64,000 bases of DNA, from contig NZ_QMEY01000030.1 of assembly GCF_003315795.1 (NCBI RefSeq), positions 37,615 to 101,614 of the forward strand. The letters run 5' to 3'. Both the position numbers and the translations under genes were made by a program. Under the pieces are notes generated by a model that saw only the letters and a list, made by a program, of their open reading frames with translations, did not search any database and had not been told where the DNA came from. The stretch comes from Spongiactinospora rosea (GTDB lineage: Bacteria > Actinomycetota > Actinomycetes > Streptosporangiales > Streptosporangiaceae). Shown here piece after piece: positions 17,467-26,506 of the stretch. Position 1 is the first letter of the stretch; each line of letters opens with the position of its first letter.

Positions 17467-18423
17467 ATGAGACATCGCACGCTGAAGGCCAACGGCATCG
17501 ACGTTCATTTCGCCGAAGCCGGAGACGGTCCGCCGGTTGTCCTGCTGCACGGTTTCCCCGAACTGTGGTACTCGTGGCGCCACCAGTTACCTGCGCTGGC
17601 CGCGGCCGGTTTTCACGCCGTCGCGCCCGACCTGCGCGGTTACGGCCGTACGAGCATTCCAGCCGACGTCGAGGCGTACAGCATGCGCGCGATGGTGGCC
17701 GACGTCGCCGGTCTACTGGACGCGCTCAACGAGCCGGTCGCTGTGCTGGTCGGGCATGACTGGGGCGCCCAAATCGCCTGGGCATGCGCCCAACTGCTCC
17801 CGGAACGGTTCCCGGCCGTGGCCGCGCTGAGCGTGCCGTACCACCGGCGAACACCCACCCCGCTGACCCAAGATCTGCGCCGTTGGGCAGGCGATAACTT
17901 CAACTGGCTGCTGTACTTCCAGACCCCCGGCCTCGCTGAAGCCGAACTGGAGGCCGACATCGAACTCTCGATGCGGCTCGTCTCCTACGCCCTGTCCGGG
18001 GAGGCGCCCGACGGGCTGGCGGTCAGGCTGCTGACGGGACTGCCGACCGACTCCCGGCTGCTCGATTCGATCCCCGAGCCTGATGGCCTGCCGTCCTGGT
18101 TGACCGAAACGGACCTGGCCTACTACGTGGAGGAATTCCGCCGCACCGGCTTCACCGGGGCACTCAACCGCTACCGCAACGTCGACCGTGACTGGGAGGA
18201 GTTGCCCGCGCTGGGCGTCACGCCCGTACGCCAGCCGGTGTTGTTCGTCACCGGCGAGAAGGACACCGCCACGCGCTTCATGGATGCCGAAGCCATGCGC
18301 GAGTATGTGCCGAACCTGCGTGACCCCATCGTGCTGCCCGGCTGCGGGCACTGGATCCAGCAGGAGCGACCCGTCGAGGTCAACGCGCACCTGGTCGACT
18401 TCCTCTCCTCCTGCCGGCGGTAG
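17467..18423 (+). CDS. Alpha/beta hydrolase, epoxide hydrolase-like
   Basis: A 318-residue cytosolic alpha/beta hydrolase. LLHGFPELWYSWRHQL is the oxyanion-hole HGxP motif. The nucleophile elbow VGHDWGAQIAW has aspartate rather than serine, which marks epoxide hydrolases and haloalkane dehalogenases. The catalytic histidine is in GCGHWIQQERP, and a tyrosine-bearing cap (LAYYVEEFRRTGF) supports epoxide hydrolase. It converts an epoxide to a vicinal diol; natural substrate unknown. Convergent with the large regulator gene, only five bases away. Confidence 0.88.
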   Translation: MRHRTLKANGIDVHFAEAGDGPPVVLLHGFPELWYSWRHQLPALAAAGFHAVAPDLRGYGRTSIPADVEAYSMRAMVADVAGLLDALNEPVAVLVGHDWGAQIAWACAQLLPERFPAVAALSVPYHRRTPTPLTQDLRRWAGDNFNWLLYFQTPGLAEAELEADIELSMRLVSYALSGEAPDGLAVRLLTGLPTDSRLLDSIPEPDGLPSWLTETDLAYYVEEFRRTGFTGALNRYRNVDRDWEELPALGVTPVRQPVLFVTGEKDTATRFMDAEAMREYVPNLRDPIVLPGCGHWIQQERPVEVNAHLVDFLSSCRR

Positions 18424-18428
18424 TCGCC

Positions 18429-21383
18429 TCACAGGTTCAACGCGATGACTTTCGGTGGGTGCGGTCCGGGCCAGGCTTGGATCTCGTTGAACTCGTCGGT
18501 CGTGATGAGCCGGAGGGTGTGCAGGATGGCGGCGGCCCGGCGCCAGCAGTCCTGCGCCTCCTCCTGTTCGTCCAGGTCGTTCAGCGCACGACCGAGGCCC
18601 CACAGGTGCTCGGCCTGCCAGTAGGTACCGGTGTGCCCCTCGGCCTCATCGACGGCGAGAACCTGCTCGAAGCAGACGATCGATCGTTGCGGGTCACCCG
18701 CCTGCCGGTGGGATTCGGCGAGCTTCCCCAGCGGATCCACCCTGGCTTCACGCTCTCCGATCTCCTCCAGAATCGCCGCAGAACGAGTGTGCGCCTCGAT
18801 GGCCTCGTCGTAGCGGCCGACGCTCTGGTAGACCAATCCCAGGTTGGTCAGGGTGGCGGCCTCGTTGAACCGGCTCCCCAACTGCCGATTGAGCACCAGT
18901 AGATCGGAGTGATACCTGATGGCCTGCTCGAAGTCGCCGAGCTGGCGATAGGCGACCGCCAGGCCGGACAGCGGTCCCGGCTGACGCTCCAGAGCACCTA
19001 TCCGGTCATAGGCCTCCACGGCTTGGCTGAGATCCGCGATTCCCTCAGCCAGCCTGCCCACCCGTACCTTGGTCCACCCCAGGTCGGTATACGAGATTCC
19101 CTGATGCAGAGGATCGCCGGAGCGGTGGGCTGCCTCCGCCGCTCGCTCAGCGACGGCCAGCTCGTCCCGCCAGCGGCCACGGCGATCCAACGGGGTGTCA
19201 AGGGCGGCGGCGAGGGCGACCGCGAGTGCCGGGCCGTCGTCGTCCAAGCGGGTCGCCTGGGCGACGGCGGCGACCAGGTTCCGGATCTCGCCGTTGATCC
19301 AGGTGGTGACCTCGTCGCTGCTGGTGAGGGCTTCCCCTGGATAGGTCAGCGACTGAGGAGCGAGCTCGGTGCGCCAGCCGGCCGAGGGGGTGAGGTCGGT
19401 AGCGCTTCGAGCGGTGCTCAAATAGCTGTGGAGGACGCGCCGTACGGCCTGCTCCCGCGCTTGATCGCTCTCCTCCTGCTGCGCTCGTTCGCGAGCGAAC
19501 AACCGCAGCAGGTCGTGCATGCTGTAGCGGTCGACGACGTTGGTGTTGATCAGGTGCACGTCGGCCAGACGGTCGAGGAGTCGCTGGGCCGCATCCGTGG
19601 AGATGCCGCCGGCGGCAGCGGCCGCCCTGACCCCTACATCGGGCCCTTCCAATAAACTGAGCAACCGGAACATCCGGGCTGCGCCGATGCCATCGGCGCC
19701 TTCCAGCAGATCCTGATAGCTGACCTGGAAGGTGGCGCGCACCGCCCGATCATCGATCTGCAGCTCGGCCAGACGATGATGTTCGAGGGCGAGCCGGTCG
19801 GCGAAAGGCCGAATGGGCCACTCCGGTCGCGAGACAAGGCGGGCGGCGGCGATGCGAATCGCCAAGGGAAACCCTTCGCACAGCTCGATCACCCGTGCGG
19901 CGGCGCGGCTTTCCGCCTGGACGCGAACAGCGCCGATCAAGTTGCCCAGCAGCGTCCTCGCCTCAGCCTCTGATAGAACGTCGAGCTGTTCGTGGCTGGA
20001 GCCGTCAAGTGAGGCCAGCATTCGACGGCTGGTGATCAGCACAGCGCTGGATCCACTGCCGGGGAGCAACGGACGAATCTGAGCGATATCGCGAGCGTTG
20101 TCCAGCACGACGATCATCCGCTTGCCATCGATCAAGGAGCGAAATCGTGCGGCGGCCTCGTCCACCTCTGGGGGGATGGCCGAGTCGGCGACTCCAAGAG
20201 AGCGCAGGAAGCGAGCGAGTGCTTCGTGCGGGTCGAGCGGCTTCACATCAGGCGTGGCGCCGTGCAGGTTGACATAGAGCTGCCCGTCGGGGAAATGACT
20301 GGAAACGCGGTGGGCGACGTGGGTGGCGAGGGTGGACTTGCCGACACCTCCCACTCCACTGATCGTGATCACTGGAGCTTGACCGTGGGAGGTCAATGTT
20401 CGCCTCAGACGCTCCACCTCCGATACGCGTCCGGTGAAGCCGGCGGTGTCGGCAGGCAGTTCGGCCGGGTGAGGCGGCCCGGCAAGGGCGGCTGGAGAAG
20501 GTTCTGCCGCCGGGACTTCGGCCCCCGGCATCGAGACGCTGAGCGGTTCGCCGGCGGAGGAGGGAGCGTACGCCGGCAGGAGCAGGGCGGGATCGGCATG
20601 GAGGATGGACTGGTGCAGGTGGCGCAGCTCATCCCCCGGGTCCACGCCTAGTTCCTCGCGTAGCAGGCTCCCGATCGTGCGATAGGCCTGGAGCGCTTCG
20701 GCTTGGCGGCCGCACCGGTACAACGCCAGCATCAACTGGCCCCACAGGCGTTCGCGCAACGGATGTGACGCCGACGCGGTCTTCAGCTCCCCGACCAGCT
20801 GTTCGTGCCTGCCGGCAAGAAGACCGAGTTCGAGCCAGCGTTCCAGCGCCCGCATCCGTTCTTCGTCCAGGCCGTCAGCGTGGACACGGCGCAGCGGCTC
20901 CGACGGAACGTCGGCCAGGGCGGGTCCACGCCACAGGGCCAGCGCCTGGTGGAGCAGGCTGATCTCGGTGTCCGCATCCGCCGCCAGTCCTGCGCGGCCG
21001 ACGAGATCACGGAACTGGACCACGTCGATATCGGCGCCGCCGAGTTCGATCAGGTATCCGTGGTCCCGGGTGCGGATCAGCCCCGCACCGCCCTGGTCAT
21101 CGCCGAGCACCTGCCTCAGCCGTGCGATATGCGTGCGGAGTGCCGCCTGCGCGTCGCGCGGCATCTCATCCGGCCAGATGTGCTCGATCAGGCGTTCACC
21201 GGAGACGTACTGGTTGACGTGCAGCAGGAGGGTGGTCAGCACGATGCGTTGCTTGGTCGCGGTGATGGAGACCTGCCGCCCCCCTATGACCACCGCCAAC
21301 GAACCCAGGATCCCGAACCAGGCTCCCGAGCCCTCCCCGCCCCTTGGTTCCACCTGCTGGGGCAAGCCTTCTCCCATGGTCAA
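18429..21383 (-). CDS. AfsR/SARP-family transcriptional regulator (OmpR-wHTH, BTAD, NB-ARC, TPR)
   Basis: A 984-residue regulator with the complete AfsR plan: an OmpR-type DNA-binding domain (~22-100), a bacterial transcriptional activation domain (~105-255), an NB-ARC STAND ATPase (P-loop ISGVGGVGKSTLATHV near 345) and C-terminal TPRs (~770-950, for example NLGLVYQSVGRYDEAIEAHT). Such proteins activate secondary-metabolite clusters or integrate global signals by ATP-dependent oligomerisation. No biosynthetic genes adjoin it, so it may be a pleiotropic regulator, or may act on the PKS/NRPS genes 13 kb away (speculation). The region upstream of its start is AT-rich and should hold the promoter. 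Confidence 0.93.
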   Translation of the reverse strand: MTMGEGLPQQVEPRGGEGSGAWFGILGSLAVVIGGRQVSITATKQRIVLTTLLLHVNQYVSGERLIEHIWPDEMPRDAQAALRTHIARLRQVLGDDQGGAGLIRTRDHGYLIELGGADIDVVQFRDLVGRAGLAADADTEISLLHQALALWRGPALADVPSEPLRRVHADGLDEERMRALERWLELGLLAGRHEQLVGELKTASASHPLRERLWGQLMLALYRCGRQAEALQAYRTIGSLLREELGVDPGDELRHLHQSILHADPALLLPAYAPSSAGEPLSVSMPGAEVPAAEPSPAALAGPPHPAELPADTAGFTGRVSEVERLRRTLTSHGQAPVITISGVGGVGKSTLATHVAHRVSSHFPDGQLYVNLHGATPDVKPLDPHEALARFLRSLGVADSAIPPEVDEAAARFRSLIDGKRMIVVLDNARDIAQIRPLLPGSGSSAVLITSRRMLASLDGSSHEQLDVLSEAEARTLLGNLIGAVRVQAESRAAARVIELCEGFPLAIRIAAARLVSRPEWPIRPFADRLALEHHRLAELQIDDRAVRATFQVSYQDLLEGADGIGAARMFRLLSLLEGPDVGVRAAAAAGGISTDAAQRLLDRLADVHLINTNVVDRYSMHDLLRLFARERAQQEESDQAREQAVRRVLHSYLSTARSATDLTPSAGWRTELAPQSLTYPGEALTSSDEVTTWINGEIRNLVAAVAQATRLDDDGPALAVALAAALDTPLDRRGRWRDELAVAERAAEAAHRSGDPLHQGISYTDLGWTKVRVGRLAEGIADLSQAVEAYDRIGALERQPGPLSGLAVAYRQLGDFEQAIRYHSDLLVLNRQLGSRFNEAATLTNLGLVYQSVGRYDEAIEAHTRSAAILEEIGEREARVDPLGKLAESHRQAGDPQRSIVCFEQVLAVDEAEGHTGTYWQAEHLWGLGRALNDLDEQEEAQDCWRRAAAILHTLRLITTDEFNEIQAWPGPHPPKVIALNL

Positions 21384-21631
21384 GATGCCCGCCGTTTCAG
21401 CGGCTGGGGATCAGTCGGACAATATCGACAATTCTTCCGCGCTCTCCCGGCCGGCGTCTGGATCACACCAGCGATCACCATGCCGTCGCATCCCCCAACC
21501 CCCTGGCAAATCAATACATACGCATAAGAATGATATAGGGCGATGGGCAAATCAAGTCATTTGTACCGATACGCTGTGGCCGTGGCGGGTGAAGGCGGTC
21601 GTACGCGCGGCCTGGAGGCCGCCATGAGGTA

Positions 21632-21712
21632 CGACGGCCCCAGATCGCGGAGGCGCTGCCGACGATCATCGACCATCACGGGCTCGACGCGGTGAACCTG
21701 CGTGACGTGGCG
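21632..21712 (+). pseudogene. TetR-family regulator N-terminal fragment
   Basis: A 27-codon stretch reads RRPQIAEALPTIIDHHGLDAV then NLRDVA, which is helix 1 and the start of the helix-turn-helix of TetR-type repressors. After DVA, where the recognition helix should follow, the sequence changes to PPGRPQP and similarity stops. The ATG at 21623 is out of frame. It is a relic of a deleted regulator gene. Confidence 0.55.
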
Positions 21713-21830
21713 CCGCCAGGCAGGCCCCAGCCCGTGAGCCGTTCGCCAGGCCACCGGACTTCCCATAACCCGGGGCGGGTGTGGCCCGAAGCGACATCCG
21801 CCCCGGCGTTTCGGTTCCCGGCTCGGTCTG

Positions 21831-22604
21831 TCAGGCGGTCTTGGACTGGCCGCCGTCGATGATGTAGTCGCCACCGTTGATGTTGCGGGCCTGTCCTGAG
21901 GCCAGGAACAGTACGAGGGCGGCGACCTCGTCGGGCTCGGTGAGCCGCCCGGTGTTGAAGCCCGCCCTGGCCGGGAATCCGGCCAGAAACTCAGGCACGG
22001 TGCTGCCACCGGCTGCGGCGAGCACCGCTCCGATGCCGTGCTCGCCCTCCCAGGCAGGGGTACGGGTCGGGCCGGGTGAGACGGTGTTGACCCGCACCCC
22101 GCGCGGCCCGAGTTCCTCGGCCAGAGCCTTGCCCAGGTTGGTCAGCGCCGCCTTGGACGCCCCGTAGTCGACCGTGGCGGGCTGCGGGAAGCGCCCGCGA
22201 ATGGAGGAGACGTTCACGATCGCCCCCTGGCGTTCCAGCAGGGACGGCAGAGCCGCGCGGATCGCGCGGACCGCGGAGAAGAAGTTGACCTCGAACGTGT
22301 GCTGCCATTGAGCGTCAGTGATCTCGCCGAACCCTCCCAGTCGCGCGTCGAACGCGCCCACATTGTTGATCAGGATGTCGATCCCGCCGAGCAGGCCGAC
22401 GGCCTGGCGCACCGCCTGGCCAGGACCATCGGCGGTCGCCAGATCCACCGCGACGGCATGGGCTCCGACGGCTTTGAGGTCTTCGCTGATCGTGCGGGAG
22501 ACTCCGACCACCCGGGCTCCCTGAGCGGCCGCTTCCTTGGCGACGGCGAGCCCGATTCCCTGGCTCGCTCCGGTCACCAGCAGCGTCTTTCCCCGTAGGG
22601 ACAT
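21831..22604 (-). CDS. SDR-family oxidoreductase
   Basis: A 257-residue classical short-chain dehydrogenase: NAD(P)-binding TGASQGIG (12-19), NNVG (~84), catalytic serine in NVSSIRG, YGASK (Tyr and Lys of YxxxK), and a C-terminal NGGDYIIDGGQ. Substrate unknown. Ribosome site GGAGG lies seven bases before ATG 22604. It follows a TetR gene in the same direction. The palindrome AACGATCGTT at 22622 sits in its promoter region and recurs upstream of the TetR gene, so this SDR is very likely the repressor's target and may act on its inducing compound. Confidence 0.92.
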   Translation of the reverse strand: MSLRGKTLLVTGASQGIGLAVAKEAAAQGARVVGVSRTISEDLKAVGAHAVAVDLATADGPGQAVRQAVGLLGGIDILINNVGAFDARLGGFGEITDAQWQHTFEVNFFSAVRAIRAALPSLLERQGAIVNVSSIRGRFPQPATVDYGASKAALTNLGKALAEELGPRGVRVNTVSPGPTRTPAWEGEHGIGAVLAAAGGSTVPEFLAGFPARAGFNTGRLTEPDEVAALVLFLASGQARNINGGDYIIDGGQSKTA

Positions 22605-22621
22605 GGCAGACCTCCATCTGT

Positions 22622-22631
22622 AACGATCGTT
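22622..22631. promoter_or_regulatory. TetR operator copy 1 (AACGATCGTT) before the SDR gene
   Basis: Perfect 10-base palindrome inside GTAACGATCGTTTCAAATG, 18 bases upstream of the SDR start codon. The same extended sequence recurs upstream of the TetR gene. Two copies at exactly the two expected promoters make this a strong operator candidate. Confidence 0.75.
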
Positions 22632-22671
22632 TCAAATGACGGGTAAAAAAAATCTCTGTGCGGCCCCGCCC

Positions 22672-23256
22672 TCACAAAGCGGCCACTGTCGCCTCCACCA
22701 CCTCCACCAGGTGCCGCCGATCCGTCGCGGTCTTGCCGATCACGCGCAGTCCATAGATGGCGTTCAGGACGAACCGCGCCAGCGCACTCGCACTGCGCTC
22801 ACGAGTGACCTCGCCCTCCCGCTGGCCTCGCTCCAAGGCCACCGTCAGCGCCTCCTCAACGCGGGCGAAGATGCGCCTGACCGTGGCGGTGACCGCCTCG
22901 TCCTTACCGGCCAGCTCGATCGCGGCGTTCACCGCCAGGCAACCGCGCCGTCCCGGATCGCCGAGTTCGGCGTCGACCACCCCGAGCATCAACTCCCTGA
23001 TCCGCTCCTTCACCGGCCCCGGCTCCTCCAGCAGGGCGATGTCGGACTCGGTGTTGCGCTCCAGGTACCGGCGTAGCGCCAACTCATAGAGCTGATGCTT
23101 GCCGGCGAAGGCGTTGTAGAGGCTGCTCCGCCCCAAACCGGTGCAGTCCACGAGGTCCTGCGCCGAAGTCGAGGCGTACCCGCGAGCCCAGAAGGCCTCC
23201 ATCGCGGCCTCCAGCACCCGCTCGCCGTCGAACTCCCGCCCTCGCGACATGTACAT
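22672..23256 (-). CDS. TetR-family repressor
   Basis: A 194-residue TetR regulator. The N-terminal helix-turn-helix (RVLEAAMEAFWARGY, STSAQDLVDCTGLGRSSLY, NAFAGKHQLYELAL) is of the NemR/AcuR-like subgroup. Cysteines in the DNA-binding region (LVDCTG) and in the ligand domain (RRGCLAVNAA) could sense electrophiles (inference). Start ATG 23256 or 23250; a longer frame extends upstream past the operator and was not used. The palindrome AACGATCGTT lies just upstream and again before the SDR gene, indicating autoregulation and control of the SDR. Confidence 0.92.
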   Translation of the reverse strand: MYMSRGREFDGERVLEAAMEAFWARGYASTSAQDLVDCTGLGRSSLYNAFAGKHQLYELALRRYLERNTESDIALLEEPGPVKERIRELMLGVVDAELGDPGRRGCLAVNAAIELAGKDEAVTATVRRIFARVEEALTVALERGQREGEVTRERSASALARFVLNAIYGLRVIGKTATDRRHLVEVVEATVAAL

Positions 23257-23273
23257 CACGCTACCCCATTCGT

Positions 23274-23283
23274 AACGATCGTT
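23274..23283. promoter_or_regulatory. TetR operator copy 2 (AACGATCGTT) before the TetR gene
   Basis: Same palindrome as at 22622, within GTAACGATCGTTCCAGATG, 18 bases upstream of the TetR start codon. The two sites share 16 of 19 bases around the palindrome, including the flank on one side. Confidence 0.75.
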
Positions 23284-23488
23284 CCAGATGCATGGGGAGA
23301 GTCGAAGATGACAGCGCCCATCGCGGTCTGAGCCTCCCCCCGGTCTCGCCCACCTCATGGGAGTCCGTCGGCCGGCGGACGGCGGTCCACCGATCGGTGG
23401 ACCGCCAGGCCCCGACCACTGGTCGATGCCGGAAATGCGCTGGTCATAGCAGGCTGAGGAGCCACAGCACATCGCCGGAAGGACAGGC

Positions 23489-24409
23489 ATGCCACCAGTG
23501 ATCGAGGTACGCGACCTCCACAAGCGCTATGCGGACAAGGTCGCGGTCGAGGATGTCTCGCTCACCGTTCAGGAGGGTGAGATCTTTGGCATCCTCGGCC
23601 CGAACGGCGCCGGCAAGACGACGACCGTGGAGTGCATCGAGGGCCTCCGCGTGCCGGATCGCGGCGAGATCAGGATACTCGGGCTCGACCCCCTCCGAGA
23701 TCGCGCCGAGCTGACCCGGCGGCTCGGCGTCCAGTTGCAGGCCGGTCACCTCCCCGAGCGGCTACAGGTCGCCGAGGCCCTGGAGCTTTACAGCTCCTTC
23801 TACCCCGAGCCCGCCGACTGGCGCGCGCTGCTGGACGTCCTCGGCCTGGCGGACAAGGCCAAGACCAGGTACGCCAAGCTGTCCGGCGGCCAGAAACAAC
23901 GGCTGTCGATCGCGCTGGCGCTCATCGGCGGCCCCCGGGTGGCGATCCTCGACGAGCTCACCACCGGTCTCGACCCGCAGGCCCGGCGCGACACCTGGGG
24001 CCTGATCGAGGACGTGCGCTCTCGCGGGGTGACGATCGTGCTGGTCACCCACTTCATGGAGGAGGCCGAGCGGCTGTGCGACCGGCTCGCGCTGATCGAC
24101 GCCGGCCGCGTCCTCATGGTGGACACCCCGGCCGGTCTGACCGAGCGGGCGCGCATCGAGCAGCGGATCCGGTTCCGCCCGTCCAGGCCGATGGACGACC
24201 GCCTGCTGACGAGCCTGCCCGACGTCTCCAGCGTCACTCGCCAGGGCGATCTGGTCATCGTCAGCGGCAACGACAACGTGCTCAACGCCGTCACCACCGT
24301 GCTGGCCCGCAACCAGATCGTTGCCGAACGGCTGCGCGTCGAGCAGACAAGCCTGGAGGACGCGTTCGTCCAGCTGACCGGCAAGCGCCTCGAACCCGGC
24401 CCCCGGTAG
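23489..24409 (+). CDS. ABC-2 type exporter, ATP-binding subunit
   Basis: A 306-residue ABC ATPase of the drug-resistance (CcmA/DrrA-like) group: Walker A GPNGAGKTTT (~38), signature LSGGQKQR (~138), Walker B RVAILDE followed by LTTGLDPQ, and H-loop VLVTHF. A C-terminal extension (~215-306) is typical of exporters. Pairs with the permease at 24438, 28 bases downstream, to export a drug, lipid or peptide across the membrane. First gene of a four-gene operon ending in a two-component system. Ribosome site AAGGACAGGC before the ATG. Confidence 0.94.
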   Translation: MPPVIEVRDLHKRYADKVAVEDVSLTVQEGEIFGILGPNGAGKTTTVECIEGLRVPDRGEIRILGLDPLRDRAELTRRLGVQLQAGHLPERLQVAEALELYSSFYPEPADWRALLDVLGLADKAKTRYAKLSGGQKQRLSIALALIGGPRVAILDELTTGLDPQARRDTWGLIEDVRSRGVTIVLVTHFMEEAERLCDRLALIDAGRVLMVDTPAGLTERARIEQRIRFRPSRPMDDRLLTSLPDVSSVTRQGDLVIVSGNDNVLNAVTTVLARNQIVAERLRVEQTSLEDAFVQLTGKRLEPGPR

Positions 24410-24437
24410 CACATCGCAGAGAAAGGACCGCATACCC

Positions 24438-25232
24438 ATGTCAGCCCTGCGCACCACCGCGGCCACCGCCGCAGCCACCGTCACCGCCGGGCCAGCTTCC
24501 GCGACGTGGCGGCTCGTCAAAGCCGAGAGCACGTTGTGCGTCCGGGACAAGGTCGCCCCCCTGTGGGGCATCGGCTTCCCGCTGGTCCTGTTGATCGTCC
24601 TCGGTGGCGTCCCCGATCTGCGGGAGCCCGTGGAGGGCGGCGGCCTGACGTACTTCGACCTGTACGTCCCTGTTCTGATCCTGTTCAATCTGGCCATCCT
24701 GGCCACGACCTCCCTGCCGACCACGCTCGCGGGATACCGGGAGAACGGCGTGCTGCGGCGCATGCGGACCACGCCGGTCGGCCCGGCCCGCGTGCTCGCC
24801 GCCCAGCTCGTGGCCCACTTCGCCATCGCGGTCATCGCGATGGTCCTGTTCCTCGCGGTGGCCGGGTTCGGCTTCGGCGTCGACCTGCCGAAGCACCTTC
24901 TCGGTTTCGCCCTCGCCTGGCTGCTCGCGGCGGCCGCGCTGCTCGCGATCGGCCTGCTGATCACCGCGCTCGCGCCCGGGCGTGGCCCGGCCACGGCGAT
25001 CGGCACGGTGTTGTTCTTCCCGATGATGTTCTTCGCCGGGCTCTGGGTGCCGATCTCGCAGATGCCGCCGCTGCTGGCGAACATCGCCCACCACACCCCG
25101 CTCGGCGCGGGCATGGGGGCGTTCCAGGACGCGTACCTGGGTCACTTTCCGTCCGCCGCACCGATGCTGACCCTGGCGGCCTATGCGACGGTGTGCGCGT
25201 TCGTCGCGGTCCGCTGGTTCCGCTGGGAATAG
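24438..25232 (+). CDS. ABC-2 type exporter, permease subunit
   Basis: A 264-residue integral membrane protein with about six helices and the ABC-2 signature region (LPTTLAGYRENGVLRRMRTT in the cytosolic loop, then FFPMMFFAGLWVPISQMPPL). It partners the preceding ATPase. The short N-terminal alanine/threonine-rich stretch is cytosolic. Ribosome site AAGGACCGC upstream. Confidence 0.93.
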   Translation: MSALRTTAATAAATVTAGPASATWRLVKAESTLCVRDKVAPLWGIGFPLVLLIVLGGVPDLREPVEGGGLTYFDLYVPVLILFNLAILATTSLPTTLAGYRENGVLRRMRTTPVGPARVLAAQLVAHFAIAVIAMVLFLAVAGFGFGVDLPKHLLGFALAWLLAAAALLAIGLLITALAPGRGPATAIGTVLFFPMMFFAGLWVPISQMPPLLANIAHHTPLGAGMGAFQDAYLGHFPSAAPMLTLAAYATVCAFVAVRWFRWE

Positions 25233-25267
25233 GCGCCGGGAATAGAATCTGGCGGGGAGAGGGAATC

Positions 25268-26506
25268 TTGAGCAGAAAGATCTCGCAACAGCCGCCGTTC
25301 CTTCTGGTCAGCGTGGTGCCGTACGCACTGCTGGCGCTCCTCGTCACGATCCTGATGATCGTGGAGAACCGGTCGGGCGGCGCCCTGCTCATCGACCTCG
25401 GCCTGTGCGGGCTGGCGGCCGCGTGGATGCTCGGCATGTTCACCCTGCGTCCCGGCTGGTGGGACCGGCCACGGATCATGGCGGTGTTCGTCGCGGGACT
25501 GCTCGTGATCACCGCGGTCCTGGTGGCCCGTCACCCGGCTTGCGGACTCTTCACCCCCGCCGCCTACATCTACTCCTTCACAGTCCTGCACTGGCCGTGG
25601 CGGCTGCTGGGCGTGGCCACCGCGGCGGTCCTGGCCGGTACGGCGCAGGCATCCGGCATCCCCAAAACGGACGCGCTCGGCCTGGCGATGTACGGGATCA
25701 TCGTCGCCTTCAACATCGCCATGATGTGCGGCTGCGCCTGGGTCCTGCGGCTCGCCGAGCGGGAGGAGGAGCGGCGCGAGCAGACCCTCGAAGAGCTGAG
25801 CCGGACGAACCGGCTGCTGGAGGCGTCGCTCGCCGAGAACGCCGGCCTGCATGCCCAATTGCTCGCCCAGGCCAGGGAGGCGGGCGTACTCGACGAGCGC
25901 CAGCGGATGGCCCGCGAGATCCATGACACCCTGGCGCAGGGGCTCACCGGGATCATCGCGCAGTTGCAGGCGGCGGAGCAGATGCACGAGGTCCCGGCGC
26001 CGTGGCGGCGGCCCTTCAACGCCGTCAAGAACCTGGCCAGGGAAAGCCTGGCCGAGGCACGGCGCTCCGTCGACGCACTGCGGCCCGAACCGCTGCAGAC
26101 CGCGCGCCTGAGCGACGTACTCGCCGACGTCACCGACCGGTGGTCGAAGCTGCACGGGGTCACCGCCCAGGTCACGACGACCGGCACGGCGCGCCCGCTG
26201 ACACCGGAGGTCGAGTTCGCGCTGCTGCGCACGGCACAAGAGGCGCTGGCCAACGTGGCCAAACACGCGCACGCGACCAGAGCCGGGGTGACGCTGTCCT
26301 ACCTGGAGAACGAAGTGGCACTGGACGTACGCGACGACGGCAAGGGCTTCGACCCGGCGTGCCTTGAGGCCGGCGGGTTCGGCCTGACGATCATGCGGCA
26401 GCGCGTGGAAGAGCTGACCGGCAGCCTGCGCGTCGAGTCCGAGCCCGGCGCCGGCACCGGCATCTCGGCCTGCGTCCCCTGTCCGCTGACCGGGAGCGGC
26501 GCATGA
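25268..26506 (+). CDS. Sensor histidine kinase, NarL/DesK type
   Basis: A 412-residue kinase. The N-terminus has about five transmembrane helices (~10-165), then a coiled coil, the HisKA_3 dimerisation helix with the phospho-accepting histidine in MAREIHDTLAQGLTGI, and an HATPase domain (NVAKHAHATRAGV, VRDDGKGFDP, GFGLTIMRQRVEEL). Start taken as TTG 25268 behind GGGGAGAGGG; the open frame extends upstream inside the permease gene, but that is a shadow. It probably senses a membrane-active agent and phosphorylates the regulator encoded next (ATGA overlap), controlling the ABC exporter in the same operon. Confidence 0.9.
   Translation: MSRKISQQPPFLLVSVVPYALLALLVTILMIVENRSGGALLIDLGLCGLAAAWMLGMFTLRPGWWDRPRIMAVFVAGLLVITAVLVARHPACGLFTPAAYIYSFTVLHWPWRLLGVATAAVLAGTAQASGIPKTDALGLAMYGIIVAFNIAMMCGCAWVLRLAEREEERREQTLEELSRTNRLLEASLAENAGLHAQLLAQAREAGVLDERQRMAREIHDTLAQGLTGIIAQLQAAEQMHEVPAPWRRPFNAVKNLARESLAEARRSVDALRPEPLQTARLSDVLADVTDRWSKLHGVTAQVTTTGTARPLTPEVEFALLRTAQEALANVAKHAHATRAGVTLSYLENEVALDVRDDGKGFDPACLEAGGFGLTIMRQRVEELTGSLRVESEPGAGTGISACVPCPLTGSGA

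Noticed and set aside
24506..25267. N-terminal extension of the histidine kinase back to 24506
   Set aside because: This part of the open frame lies over the ABC permease gene in another frame and is arginine/proline rich; the kinase starts at TTG 25268 behind a ribosome site.
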